The position numbers were made by a program, and so were the translations under genes. The notes under the pieces are model-generated. The model searched no databases. It saw nothing but the letters and a program-made list of their open reading frames with translations, and was not told the DNA's origin. Below are positions 6,068 through 14,366 of a DNA stretch of 16,491 nt, piece after piece. Every line of letters begins with the position of its first letter. The first letter of the stretch is position 1. The DNA comes from JBDTLH01 sp039934875. GTDB taxonomy: Bacteria > Acidobacteriota > Terriglobia > Terriglobales > Acidobacteriaceae. The stretch is taken from the NCBI GenBank assembly GCA_039934875.1, contig JBDTLH010000021.1:1-16491 (forward strand). Reading direction: 5' to 3'.

Positions 6068-8212
6068 TCAATGGGTTCCTCTTGGAGTGGGTGGAGGTGT
6101 TCCGTTTAACTGTTGGCCAAAGAAATCGTCTACCCGATGCCAGGCATCACGCAGCACGTGTTCGCGGTCGAAATAGTGAAACTCTCCCGGATACATCATG
6201 AACTGAAGCAGATCGCCCTTGTTCTTTTTTAGCGCCTCATCGATCAGCCGAACAGACTCCAGGTAAGGTACGTTTACATCCGCCGTCCCATGCAACACCA
6301 GCAATGGGCGCTGTAGTTGATCGATGTGCGAGAGCGGAGAAGCCTTGGCATACACCTGCGGATTCTGCTCCGGCGTTCCGATGCGGCTGGCCGTCCACTC
6401 GCCGTGATAGGGATCTCCGTAATACATAACGTAGTCCACCACCCCCGCCACATCCACTCCCGCCCGAAACAGCGTAGGTTGGTCCGTCATTGCGATCAGT
6501 GTGAAAAAGCCTCCGTAGCTCAATCCCCAAACTCCGATGCGGTCGGGATCTACATAGTCCAGCGTCTTCAGATAGTTTGCCGCCATCCATGCATCCTTCG
6601 CGTCGCGATCGCCAATATCCATGTAAACGCCGTCGCGCCAATCGCGGCCATAGCCGGTGCTGCCGCGGTAGTCCGGCGCGAACACGATATAACCCTTCTG
6701 CAATAGATATTGATGAAAGCTGTAATAGACCGCGTAATTGCGCTCAATATGCCATCCATCGTAGTTCTGGTTGATGCCGTCGCCATGAATCCACAGGATC
6801 ACCGGATGCTTCTTCGTGCGGTCGAGGTCCTTGGGTACAAACAGCCAGCCTGGAACACTCTTTCCATCCGCTCCCGGATAATGCACGAATTGCGGCTCTA
6901 CAAGTGCCGTACGGTCCATCTCCGCCGGCATAGAGTCGGACAATCGATTAGGCCGGGCACCCGGCTGCGCAGTGATCGCGAACAGATCGGCGGAGTTGTG
7001 CGGGTCAGTGTGCTGATACACCAGCTCCTTGTCGTCAGGAGACCACGATGGCTCTATGTCCGTGCCACGCTCGGAAGTCAGCCGGTCCACTTTGACATGC
7101 GCCAGGTCCGTTCCGATCGTCGCCACATAAAGATGCCGGTCGCCAGCCTGACCGGGCTCATTCGCGTCATACGCGATGCGCTTGCCGTCGTGCGACCAAG
7201 CCGGTCTCCAGGCTTCAAAGTTGCCTTTTGTGATCTGCACCGGGTCACCGCCCTGCGCGGGCATCACGTAAAGATGGTCCCACCCATCACGATCGCTGAT
7301 AAACGCGATCCAGCGCCCATCCGGAGATGGCTGCCCGTTCGCTTTTGCATCCCAGGGAATGCTCCAGAACAGCTCCTCCGTGTCTCGGTGGACAACTTTC
7401 GCCTGCTCTGAATGCACCTCGGCGACATAAATCATGCGGCTCTTGAAGTCGCTCGAAACGCGGTCGAACACCAGATGTTGTGGGTCGCTCCAGAAGACCG
7501 GGTCAAAACCCTCTGGCGCGGCAATGGTATCCGGATCTCCTCCGCTTGCCGCCACTACCATCAATTTGCCGGGTGTCTGCTCGGTGACCCTATAGATGAT
7601 CTTCGCACCCGAATAGCCGGGCGCCTCATCGTGGTGGATGGTTTTCGATCCCGCCGTATAGACGATGTGCGATCCATCAGGCGACCACACCGGGTTGTGA
7701 ATGCTGGCATCATCATGCGCGATTTTCTTCTCCGCGCCGTTGCTGAGGCTGCGTACAACTAGATCGCCGCCCTCTTGGCCGCTCGAGCGCACCAGCGCGA
7801 GCAGTTTTCCGTCCGGAGAGAGAGCAGCGTTCACCTCCCTTCCCGTCCATGCCGGACTCGCCTCGCCGCCAGTGGCGCTTACCTTCCAAATCTGGCCATC
7901 ACGGGTAAAGTAAACGGCACTTCCATCGTGGCTCCAAAAGGGCTCAGAGAGGTGGCGCTCCGGGAATTTTGTAAGCGCAACCGGCGAAGTGCCTGGGTTC
8001 GACGCATCCGCCAAATATAGATTGCTGACCCCGGCCCGCTCCCAGACAAACGCGATATGGTGGCCATCTGGAGCCCACACCGGCTCTGATGGATGCTTGA
8101 TGTCCATGAGCATGTCAATCGTGAGAGGAGAATGTCTGGCCGCCTGCGCGCGAGCAGCACTGCTCCAGCTTGAGAGCAAAATTACCGCGGAAACTACGAA
8201 CATTTTCATCAT
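6068..8212 (-). CDS. Secreted S9 family peptidase (prolyl oligopeptidase / dipeptidyl peptidase type)
   Basis: A 714-residue serine peptidase with an N-terminal signal peptide (MMKMFVVSAVILLSSWSSAA, cleavage likely after ARA). Residues about 35-440 form a beta-propeller with repeated WSPDG/WSHDG motifs of the PD40/TolB type. The C-terminal third is the alpha/beta hydrolase, with catalytic Ser565 in GLSYGG, Asp645 in HGTADVNVP and His679 in GEFHYFD; the 80/34 spacing fits the clan. It probably cuts short peptides in the periplasm or outside the cell. ATG 8212 is preferred over the adjacent TTG at 8215 because an AAGGA site lies at the right distance. It follows the Oar-like receptor gene on the same strand after 119 bp, so joint expression and work on imported or external peptides are plausible. 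The substrate (DPP-IV-like, acylaminoacyl or other) is not determined. Confidence 0.93.
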   Translation of the reverse strand: MMKMFVVSAVILLSSWSSAARAQAARHSPLTIDMLMDIKHPSEPVWAPDGHHIAFVWERAGVSNLYLADASNPGTSPVALTKFPERHLSEPFWSHDGSAVYFTRDGQIWKVSATGGEASPAWTGREVNAALSPDGKLLALVRSSGQEGGDLVVRSLSNGAEKKIAHDDASIHNPVWSPDGSHIVYTAGSKTIHHDEAPGYSGAKIIYRVTEQTPGKLMVVAASGGDPDTIAAPEGFDPVFWSDPQHLVFDRVSSDFKSRMIYVAEVHSEQAKVVHRDTEELFWSIPWDAKANGQPSPDGRWIAFISDRDGWDHLYVMPAQGGDPVQITKGNFEAWRPAWSHDGKRIAYDANEPGQAGDRHLYVATIGTDLAHVKVDRLTSERGTDIEPSWSPDDKELVYQHTDPHNSADLFAITAQPGARPNRLSDSMPAEMDRTALVEPQFVHYPGADGKSVPGWLFVPKDLDRTKKHPVILWIHGDGINQNYDGWHIERNYAVYYSFHQYLLQKGYIVFAPDYRGSTGYGRDWRDGVYMDIGDRDAKDAWMAANYLKTLDYVDPDRIGVWGLSYGGFFTLIAMTDQPTLFRAGVDVAGVVDYVMYYGDPYHGEWTASRIGTPEQNPQVYAKASPLSHIDQLQRPLLVLHGTADVNVPYLESVRLIDEALKKNKGDLLQFMMYPGEFHYFDREHVLRDAWHRVDDFFGQQLNGTPPPTPRGTH

Positions 8213-8331
8213 CAAGGTTCCTTTTCCCGCTGTTTATAGCAGGGCATGTCTTTCGCAACGAGCAATGTCGCTCACGAGGGATTCTAACAACGTGAATTCT
8301 GAAGAGCAGCGCAAACATTTACCACGCCCTC

Positions 8332-11142
8332 TTAGAACGAGAAGCGCAGGCCGAAACGAGCGATGAACGGATTCAGCACTTGGTCTGTCGGACGTAGATA
8401 ATTCGGTCCAATAGTGGATACCTGGCCCGTTAAGGTGTTCGCGTTTGTGACGTTGAAGAGATCGACGAGCGGTTCCAGGATGAAGCGGTCCCCGAGTTTA
8501 GTCGGTCGCGAGAGCCGCAGGTTTAGTAGATTGACCGCTGGCAGCCGCGTCGCTCCGCGTGTTTGCACGATCACGTTAATGGGACCTTGGTTGAGTCCCT
8601 GAAATACGGCCGTCGGAGGACCGAAGTTTGGATCAAGCGGATACCCGGTGTAGTGTTGGTAGTTGGTACTGAAGCCTACGGCTCCCGGGAATTGAAAGCT
8701 GCTGTCCAGTTTGAACACGTAGGTTGCGTCGTAATCAAGAATGCTGTCGGCACGGTTGATATTGTTGTTCGGGTTGTTGAAGTCATCCGTTAGTCCGCGG
8801 CTATAGGTTCCCTTCTTGCGCTGGATCGTGAACCCGCTCAATAACTGCCAGCGGTGTGTCATCCGTTTCTGGGCTGTAAATTCCACTGCGTGGTAGGCAT
8901 TATTGTCCAGGGCTGGAATGTTCGTGATGAGAAAGTCCGATAATCCGACTTTCGCCGGAGCCAGGTTATAAATAGTGAGCGGCGCTCCAGTCAGTGGGTT
9001 GATGCTTGCCATCGCAGTGTAATCACTCGGCAGGTTCGCCACATTCCGCTCTGCATATTGTTGCTTGGTGCTGCGGTAGTAGTAGTTCGCAGCCACCCGG
9101 ATGTCCGCGATGATCTGCTGCTCATAACCCACGTTTACCTCTTCGGAATACGGACGCTGGAGGTTCTTGTCCACCCGCGTGAACAAGCCGCCGGCGCCGG
9201 AGAGCAGGTTTGCCGGATTCAGCCACTCACTCTGTTGCGGAATTCCGTCGCCGTTTGTATCGATCCATGAATACGAATTGCCGCTGAAACCGTTCTGATT
9301 CAGCGTCTCCGCCAGATACGTTCCTTGGACCGCATCGAACCTGTCGAAGGCGGCGCGCAACACCGATGTACCCTTTCCTGTCACGTCATACGCCACCCCA
9401 ATTCTTGGTTGGATCGTGTTCCAGCTCACGTAATCCGGAGACTGCGGATACGAACGCACCGGGAACAACTGCGGAAATGTCGCCGCAGGGCTGGTCTGCT
9501 TCGGGCTGAAGGTAGTGAAATGTTCGAAGCGGCCGCCCACGTTGATCGTGAGTCTGCGGCCTATCGTCCACTTGTCTTGTACAAAGAAAGCAAGTTCGTG
9601 ATAGATACTGCGCTGGTCGTTCGGAGTGTTGAAAGCCGTCACCGACGTGCCCACTCCATTGTTGTAAAACGCGTTTATCCCCCCCAACACCCGGTAAATG
9701 TACTCGTTGAAATTGGTCGATGCATCCACGCCGAACTTCAAGTTGTGTTGCCCGTGCAGAAAATTAGATTTGAAGTAAGATGCAGACGTTGCGAATGACC
9801 ATACGTGTGCCGGATTTACGTATTCAAATGGCGCCGCGCCCGTCTCTGTCGAAAGCGTCGAGTCTTGCCGGTTGAAGCTGTCTGGCCCCACCTCTGCTTG
9901 ATAGCCCAACGGAAACACTTGATGCATGTAACCGAACCGGGTGTCCAGGGTAAATCCATGGAACTGGCTCATCCATTGCGTCTGCAGGATATACGCCGGC
10001 TCGATCTGCCGCCACGCTGCTTCCTGGTTGACGAATGCATAAGCAGTGTCGCGCCGGAAAAACCTGTTCTGCTCGTTGTACCACCACACGAAGTTCAGGC
10101 GGTTGTTGTTGTTCAATTGGTAATCGCTGCGCAACATGACATTCGACTGATGATTAGGATCGGTCGTCGGGTTACCGTTCTTGTCCGGAACAGACAGAAT
10201 GCTCTCTTTAATGTTGTAGAGCCGCCACGAACCAAACAGCCACCACTTGTCTCTGATGAGGGGACCGCCCAAATTAACCGCGGTGTCGCGGGTCATGATA
10301 ATCGGAGAGCCGGCAGCCACTGGGGTTCCTTGGAAGATAGGTTCCTTGATCGTGGCTTGGGTGGCCGCCGAATCATAATAGATGGCAGCTAGTCCATGAA
10401 CGGTATTTGACCCTGATTTGGGCACCATGTTCATGTAGATACCGCCCACACCGACCTCCGCCGGAGCATCGTCGCTGACCACTTGCAATTCTTGCAGAGA
10501 ATCGTTATCGACATAGAAGGACGTGAAGCCGCCCGTCGATCCCGGCCAGTTCAATCTCAATCCGTTGAAGCTATATACCTGCTCTCCCGGAGTGCTTCCG
10601 TGCACCTGCATCGTCGCCTGCTGAAAGCTCTGGCTTCCACCCACGTCAAAGTTGCTCGAGGTGGTTCCCGGCGCTTGCGCCACCGTTGACCACGTATCGC
10701 GCCCGCTGGGAATCTGCTGCAGCAGAGAATCATCGAAGTTCGTCGCCGTTTGATTGCCCGTCACATCCACCACCGGAGCGGCTGCACTGACCTCGACTGA
10801 TTGCGTGACGGTTCCCAACTCAAGCTGTGCGTTGACCGTAGCCGCAAAGCCCGCCGTCAGATTCACTCCTGAACGTACCAACGACTTGAAACCTTGCACT
10901 GTATATGTCACCTGATAGGTGCCAATCGGTAAATGATCAATCAGATAGGTGCCATCCGTTTGACTCGTGACCACTTGCGGCGCCATCAGGTTCGGTCCTT
11001 GGGCTTTGATCTGCACTCCAGGAACGACCGCCCCCGAGCTATCGGTCACCACGCCGCGGATTTGCCCAGTGATGGCTACTTGCCCCCACCCGCCGAGCGA
11101 GAAAAGACAACTTGAAACTAACAGAATTAGGAAATGTTTCAC
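8332..11142 (-). CDS. Oar-like TonB-dependent outer-membrane receptor with carboxypeptidase-regulatory domain
   Basis: A 936-residue outer-membrane protein. A signal peptide (VKHFLILLVSSCLFSLGGWG) is followed by a carboxypeptidase-regulatory-like domain, residues about 25-105 (GQIRGVVTDSSGAVVPGVQI, DGTYLIDHLPIGTYQVTYT). A plug-like region follows (about 125-235, with QIPSGRDTWSTVAQAPG and VHGSTPGEQVYSFNGLR), then a long beta-barrel ending in Phe (ARFGLRFSF), the usual C-terminal signal for outer-membrane insertion. The family is widespread and expanded in Acidobacteriota; cargo is often peptide- or glycan-derived but is unknown here. GTG 11142 is chosen because GGGAGG lies 6 bases upstream and the signal peptide starts there; the frame is open further upstream to 11376 but has no family sequence. 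The next gene downstream is the secreted S9 peptidase. Confidence 0.93.
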   Translation of the reverse strand: MKHFLILLVSSCLFSLGGWGQVAITGQIRGVVTDSSGAVVPGVQIKAQGPNLMAPQVVTSQTDGTYLIDHLPIGTYQVTYTVQGFKSLVRSGVNLTAGFAATVNAQLELGTVTQSVEVSAAAPVVDVTGNQTATNFDDSLLQQIPSGRDTWSTVAQAPGTTSSNFDVGGSQSFQQATMQVHGSTPGEQVYSFNGLRLNWPGSTGGFTSFYVDNDSLQELQVVSDDAPAEVGVGGIYMNMVPKSGSNTVHGLAAIYYDSAATQATIKEPIFQGTPVAAGSPIIMTRDTAVNLGGPLIRDKWWLFGSWRLYNIKESILSVPDKNGNPTTDPNHQSNVMLRSDYQLNNNNRLNFVWWYNEQNRFFRRDTAYAFVNQEAAWRQIEPAYILQTQWMSQFHGFTLDTRFGYMHQVFPLGYQAEVGPDSFNRQDSTLSTETGAAPFEYVNPAHVWSFATSASYFKSNFLHGQHNLKFGVDASTNFNEYIYRVLGGINAFYNNGVGTSVTAFNTPNDQRSIYHELAFFVQDKWTIGRRLTINVGGRFEHFTTFSPKQTSPAATFPQLFPVRSYPQSPDYVSWNTIQPRIGVAYDVTGKGTSVLRAAFDRFDAVQGTYLAETLNQNGFSGNSYSWIDTNGDGIPQQSEWLNPANLLSGAGGLFTRVDKNLQRPYSEEVNVGYEQQIIADIRVAANYYYRSTKQQYAERNVANLPSDYTAMASINPLTGAPLTIYNLAPAKVGLSDFLITNIPALDNNAYHAVEFTAQKRMTHRWQLLSGFTIQRKKGTYSRGLTDDFNNPNNNINRADSILDYDATYVFKLDSSFQFPGAVGFSTNYQHYTGYPLDPNFGPPTAVFQGLNQGPINVIVQTRGATRLPAVNLLNLRLSRPTKLGDRFILEPLVDLFNVTNANTLTGQVSTIGPNYLRPTDQVLNPFIARFGLRFSF

Positions 11143-11148
11143 GATGTG

Positions 11149-11154
11149 CCTCCC
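11149..11154 (-). promoter_or_regulatory. Ribosome binding site of the Oar-like receptor gene
   Basis: GGGAGG on the minus strand, 6 bases before the GTG at 11142. It decides the start: 78 upstream in-frame codons are excluded as leader. Confidence 0.8.
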
Positions 11155-11161
11155 TGTTGTA

Positions 11162-11177
11162 TGCCGCTGAAGCGGCA
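11162..11177. promoter_or_regulatory. Perfect 16-bp palindrome in the leader of the Oar-like receptor gene
   Basis: TGCCGCTGAAGCGGCA has two perfect 7-bp arms around GA. It lies just before the ribosome site and just downstream of a candidate promoter, so it could be an operator or an RNA hairpin. Its core GCTGAAGC is identical to that of the REP-like hairpin at 15648-15667, so a repeat origin is an alternative. Confidence 0.45.
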
Positions 11178-11188
11178 AGATTTGGCAA

Positions 11189-11218
11189 ATCATACAACGC
11201 ATCCAATAAAAAATACAA
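11189..11218 (-). promoter_or_regulatory. Candidate promoter of the Oar-like receptor gene
   Basis: On the minus strand TTGTAT (11218-11213) and TATGAT (11194-11189) are separated by 18 bases. The -10 matches consensus at 5 of 6 positions and the -35 only at 3 of 6. The predicted start would fall close to the 11162-11177 palindrome. The rest of the 11143-11404 spacer is AT-rich near the promoter and otherwise featureless. Confidence 0.3.
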
Positions 11219-11404
11219 TCTTTTGCACAATGCTTTTTTTGCTCAATAAGCAGCTTTGTACCTGTCCCTCTGCCTCTTCTTGGTCGTACAAACAAATCAG
11301 GCGGCGCATCTCCACTGCCCGAGTCTCTCAACGTCGGAAAAGAAGCCCCGTGAACCCCCACCCCTAAACCTCGCAACGGTAAGTGACTGCTGAGTGCTGA
11401 CTGC

Positions 11405-11689
11405 TCAATTCTTCACCTTCTCCAACCACGCTCTCTTATACGGCTCCATCTCTAGCGAAACATAATAGAGCGGCTTTGCATTCAGGAAATGCAACTTCTC
11501 CTTGCCCCGTCGTACTACCGTCACCATGCCCGCCAACTCCAGCACCTTCAGATGTTTGCTCACCGCCTGCCGCGATACACCCGGAAACTTCCCATGCAGC
11601 TCGGTCAGCGTCAGCCCGTCCCACCACAGCAGAACGTGGAGCAACTTCCTGCGGCTCTCATCTCCCAGCGCCTTGAATACGTCATCCAT
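11405..11689 (-). CDS. ArsR-type winged-helix transcriptional regulator
   Basis: A 94-residue DNA-binding protein. It begins DDVFKALGDESRRKLLHVL, the typical first helix of ArsR-type repressors. The recognition region LTLTELHGKFPGVSRQAVSK-HLKVLELAGMV (about residues 27-57) and the wing VVRRGKEKLHFLNA (about 59-72) follow. It contains no cysteine, so it is not a thiolate metal sensor of the ArsR/CadC kind; it resembles the small regulators often found beside AHSA1/SRPBCC genes, but no such gene is visible here. It starts 24 bp after the vapC stop on the same strand, suggesting cotranscription. The start codon has GGAG only one base upstream, so translation may be coupled or inefficient. The Oar-like gene downstream is a possible target. 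Confidence 0.88.
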   Translation of the reverse strand: MDDVFKALGDESRRKLLHVLLWWDGLTLTELHGKFPGVSRQAVSKHLKVLELAGMVTVVRRGKEKLHFLNAKPLYYVSLEMEPYKRAWLEKVKN

Positions 11690-11713
11690 ACTCCATGTTT
11701 ATCATCTGCCCAT

Positions 11714-12097
11714 TTACGTCAAAGCAAGAAACTCGAGCTGCGCCATCGGAAAATCCTTGCGGTTGTCCGTCACCAGCGTGAGCGAGTGTTCGAGGGCCAC
11801 CGCGGCAATCATCATATCGGCCAGGCTCAACGTCCGCCCTTGACGTGACCAGTCGCTTTTGAGATCGCCCGCCCTGCGCGCAACCGCTGCGGTAATGTCG
11901 TAACAATCAAGGCCGCTCACAAACATCTCCGTCTTCGCGCCCTCGCCCGCCCGCATCCCCGCATAAACTTCGCCTACATTGATTGCCGTCGTCGCCAGTC
12001 CGTTGCCGGAACGCACCATCTGCGCCAGAAATTCCCGGCGCCCATTCCGCAATCGCAACGCGTCAATCAACACCGTTGTGTCGAGCAGCAAAATCAC
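11714..12097 (-). CDS. vapC: VapC-type PIN domain toxin (ribonuclease)
   Basis: A 127-residue PIN domain protein, a metal-dependent RNase that acts as the toxin of a type II pair. The acidic residues are visible: Asp in LLLDTTVLID near the N-terminus, Glu in INVGEVYAGM (about residue 43), Asp in LSLADMMIAAVA (about 92) and Asp in LVTDNRKDFP (about 110). The GTG at 12097 is chosen because it overlaps the antitoxin stop in a GTGA arrangement and leaves a compact PIN domain; an upstream ATG at 12145 would add 16 residues buried in the antitoxin gene. No ribosome site precedes it, consistent with translational coupling. The ArsR-type gene follows 24 bp downstream. RNA target unknown. Confidence 0.88.
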   Translation of the reverse strand: MILLLDTTVLIDALRLRNGRREFLAQMVRSGNGLATTAINVGEVYAGMRAGEGAKTEMFVSGLDCYDITAAVARRAGDLKSDWSRQGRTLSLADMMIAAVALEHSLTLVTDNRKDFPMAQLEFLALT

Positions 12098-12351
12098 CGG
12101 CTCGACCCGCGCCGATCGCTCTCCGCGCGCAATCCCCGCACCCAACCGCTTGCATCTTCGCCGATTTCAGGATGGTCACTTTCCTTCCAGGCGGGCTCCG
12201 CACTCTCCAGGAATTCGAGCAGCTTTCGTCGCCGCAGCTCTGCCCGCGCTGTCTCGACCAAAAACGCGCTGCGGCGCCGCGATCCCACCGCAGAGTCAAT
12301 CTCCCGCACCAACTCCTCGGGAAGTGAAATATGTGCTCGCCGTTTGCTCAC
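12094..12351 (-). CDS. vapB: VapB-type ribbon-helix-helix antitoxin
   Basis: An 85-residue protein upstream of and overlapping vapC by 4 bp. The N-terminal part SKRRAHISLPEELVREIDSA, followed by VGSRRRSAFLVETARAEL, has the strand-helix-helix pattern of MetJ/Arc-type DNA-binding antitoxins. The acidic, Trp-containing C-terminal part (EPAWKESDHPEIGEDASGW) would wrap the PIN toxin. GTG 12351 is taken as the start because the ribbon begins there; an ATG at 12417 would add 22 unrelated residues and lies inside the candidate operator. No strong ribosome site is visible. In this family the antitoxin normally represses its own operon, and two palindromes lie upstream at 12361-12377 and 12411-12432. 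Confidence 0.82.
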   Translation of the reverse strand: MSKRRAHISLPEELVREIDSAVGSRRRSAFLVETARAELRRRKLLEFLESAEPAWKESDHPEIGEDASGWVRGLRAESDRRGSSR

Positions 12352-12410
12352 ACATTGAATGTGCCATAGCAGGGCACACTCACGCAACCCACAACCCCTC
12401 TCTTGTTTAT

Positions 12411-12432
12411 CATGCAATCAACCGGTTGCATG
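12411..12432. promoter_or_regulatory. Nested palindromes between vapB and uup, candidate VapB operator
   Basis: CATGCAA (12411-12417) and TTGCATG (12426-12432) form a perfect 7-bp inverted repeat with an 8-base centre. Overlapping it is a perfect 10-bp palindrome CAACCGGTTG (12419-12428). The site is about 60 bp upstream of vapB and about 100 bp upstream of the divergent uup gene. GTGCC...GGCAC at 12361-12377 is a further weak dyad nearer vapB. Confidence 0.4.
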
Positions 12433-12472
12433 AAACGTGATTTAGAACCTGCGGAAATCGACTAAAAAATGC

Positions 12473-12495
12473 ATTTTGCTATCGATTTTGCATCG
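12473..12495. repeat. Tandem ATTTTGC(T)ATCG pair upstream of uup
   Basis: ATTTTGCTATCG (12473-12484) is followed directly by ATTTTGCATCG (12485-12495) in an AT-rich stretch ending about 33 bp before the uup start. The hexamer TTGCAT here (12488-12493) also occurs in the 12411-12432 palindrome on both strands. No clear -35/-10 pair could be fixed in this spacer. Confidence 0.45.
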
Positions 12496-12528
12496 TTTTT
12501 ACGCGTTTTAAAGCTGCTACCATAAAGT

Positions 12529-14352
12529 GTGCCGCCCATCATAAATGCCCAGAAACTGACGAAATCCTACGGTGCGGCCCCCCTCTTCGAGCAGATATCC
12601 TTTACCGTCTCAGCAGGCGATCGCATCGCCCTCATCGGCCCTAACGGATCAGGTAAGTCCACCCTTTTGAAGCTCTTAGCGGGATTGGAAGACACCGATG
12701 AGGGCGAAATTTCTACTCGAAAACGCGCAAAAATCGCCATTATTTATCAGGATTCGCAGTTTCCTCCCGCAATTACCATCCGCCAAGTCATTGAAGACCC
12801 CCTTGCCGGCGCCGCCGTACCCTCCTCCGAGCGCGCGGGACGCCTCTCGGAAACCCTTGGAAAGACAGGGTTTAGCGACTTTAACCGGGAGGCCGCCACC
12901 CTCTCCGGAGGCTGGCGCAAGCGTCTCGCCATCGCCCAGGCCTTGGCCGCCGCGCCCGGGGTAGTGCTCTTCGACGAGCCTACCAATCACCTGGATCTCC
13001 AATCGATTCAATGGCTTGAAGAGATAATTGAGCGAGCTCCCTTCGCCTCTGTGATCGTCAGCCACGACCGCTACTTCCTGGAAAATACCGCAAACGAAGT
13101 GGTAGAACTCAATCGCCTCTATCCCGACGGCCTGTTGCGGGTCCGAGGAAACTACTCTAAGTTTCTGATAGAGAAGGAGTTATTCCTGGAATCGCAGGCG
13201 CAACGCCACGCCTCCTTGGAGAACCGCGTGAAAAGCGAGATTGAGTGGCTGCGCCGCGGCCCTAAAGCCCGCACCACAAAATCGAAGGCGCGCATCGACA
13301 AAGCCCACGAAATGATTGGGGATTTGGCGGATGTGAGCTCGCGCAGCCGCATAAACACTGCCAAAATCGATTTTTCCGCAACCGATCGCAAAACCAAGCG
13401 CCTGCTCGAACTCAATGGCGTAAGCTACGCGTTCGGTGACCACAAGTTGTTCAAAGGATTGGACTTCGCGGTAACCTCGAAGATGCGGGTGGGATTGGTC
13501 GGCGCCAACGGCAGCGGCAAAACCACGCTGCTGCGGCTGATGCAAGGTGAAATTGCCCCCACTTCCGGCGAAATTAGGCGCGCCGATGCGCTCAGGATCG
13601 TATATTTCGAGCAAAATCGTGTGCTCGACCCGGAGATGACCCTCAAGCGCGCACTTGCCCCGCACGGCGATTCCGTGATCTTTCAGGACCGGGTAGTGCA
13701 CGTAGCCTCGTGGGCTAACCGCTTTCTTTTCAGCGCTGAACAGCTCAATCAACCAGTGGGCCGCCTCTCCGGCGGAGAGCGCGCACGGGTCCTGATTGCC
13801 AAGCTGATGCTCGAACCCGCGGACCTGCTATTGCTGGATGAACCGACGAACGATCTCGATATTCCAACCCTGGAAATCCTGGAGGAGAGCCTGCTGGAAT
13901 TTCATGGCGCAATCGTGCTGGTCACGCACGACCGCTACCTGCTTGACAAGGTTTCGAGCATAGTCCTGGGTCTTGATGGCGAGGGCGGAATAGGCGCCTT
14001 CGCCGATTATCTGCAATGGGAGGCATGGCAGGCCGAAGCCAGCGCTTCAAATGATCGATCTGCGCCTTTTCAGGTTCAGGTTCAGGCTAAAGCAAACACT
14101 GCGCGGGAGACCGGACAACAACGCAAGAAGCTGTCTTATCTGGAAGCGCGCGAGTACACCACGCTGGAAGACCGGGTCACGGAAGCGGAAGATAGACTGC
14201 ATGAGAGGCGTCAGCAGATGGAAGAGCCTTCCATCGGAACGGATGCCGCACGACTGTTGCAGGCGCAGCGGGAATTGGATGAGGCGCAGGATGTAGTGGA
14301 CCAGTTGTATGCGCGCTGGGCGGAGTTGGAGACGAAGATGACGTGTGGCTGA
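12529..14352 (+). CDS. uup: ABC-F family ATPase, Uup type
   Basis: A 607-residue soluble protein with two ABC ATPase domains and no membrane segment, so an ABC-F protein acting on ribosomes or nucleic acid rather than a transporter. First domain: Walker A GPNGSGKST (37-45), signature LSGGW (125-129), Walker B FDEPTNHLD (148-156). A linker rich in basic residues (about 215-270, EWLRRGPKARTTKSKARIDK) precedes the second domain: GANGSGKTT (325-333), LSGGE (413-417), LLDEPTNDLD (435-444). The C-terminal part (about 530-605) is charged and coiled-coil-like (TLEDRVTEAEDRLHERRQQM), as in Uup, where it binds DNA. LSGGW in the first domain also fits Uup. The GTG at 12529 places the first strand correctly but lacks a Shine-Dalgarno sequence. 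Other ABC-F subgroups are possible but less likely. Confidence 0.9.
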   Translation: MPPIINAQKLTKSYGAAPLFEQISFTVSAGDRIALIGPNGSGKSTLLKLLAGLEDTDEGEISTRKRAKIAIIYQDSQFPPAITIRQVIEDPLAGAAVPSSERAGRLSETLGKTGFSDFNREAATLSGGWRKRLAIAQALAAAPGVVLFDEPTNHLDLQSIQWLEEIIERAPFASVIVSHDRYFLENTANEVVELNRLYPDGLLRVRGNYSKFLIEKELFLESQAQRHASLENRVKSEIEWLRRGPKARTTKSKARIDKAHEMIGDLADVSSRSRINTAKIDFSATDRKTKRLLELNGVSYAFGDHKLFKGLDFAVTSKMRVGLVGANGSGKTTLLRLMQGEIAPTSGEIRRADALRIVYFEQNRVLDPEMTLKRALAPHGDSVIFQDRVVHVASWANRFLFSAEQLNQPVGRLSGGERARVLIAKLMLEPADLLLLDEPTNDLDIPTLEILEESLLEFHGAIVLVTHDRYLLDKVSSIVLGLDGEGGIGAFADYLQWEAWQAEASASNDRSAPFQVQVQAKANTARETGQQRKKLSYLEAREYTTLEDRVTEAEDRLHERRQQMEEPSIGTDAARLLQAQRELDEAQDVVDQLYARWAELETKMTCG

Positions 14353-14366
14353 AAGACAAGGGTGGA

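Noticed and set aside
6710..7411. 233-codon plus-strand frame
   Set aside because: It is fully antisense to the S9 peptidase gene, whose signal peptide, propeller motifs and catalytic triad are intact.
11143..11376. 78-residue N-terminal extension of the Oar-like receptor
   Set aside because: The signal peptide and a strong ribosome site define GTG 11142; the upstream codons would bury the signal sequence and cross the promoter region.
12361..12377. GTGCC...GGCAC dyad as the main vapB operator
   Set aside because: The arms are only 5 bp, and the stronger nested palindrome lies at 12411-12432; kept only as a side note.
12529..14352. ABC transporter or antibiotic-resistance ABC-F protein
   Set aside because: There is no membrane domain or partner, and LSGGW plus the C-terminal coiled coil fit Uup rather than known resistance subgroups.
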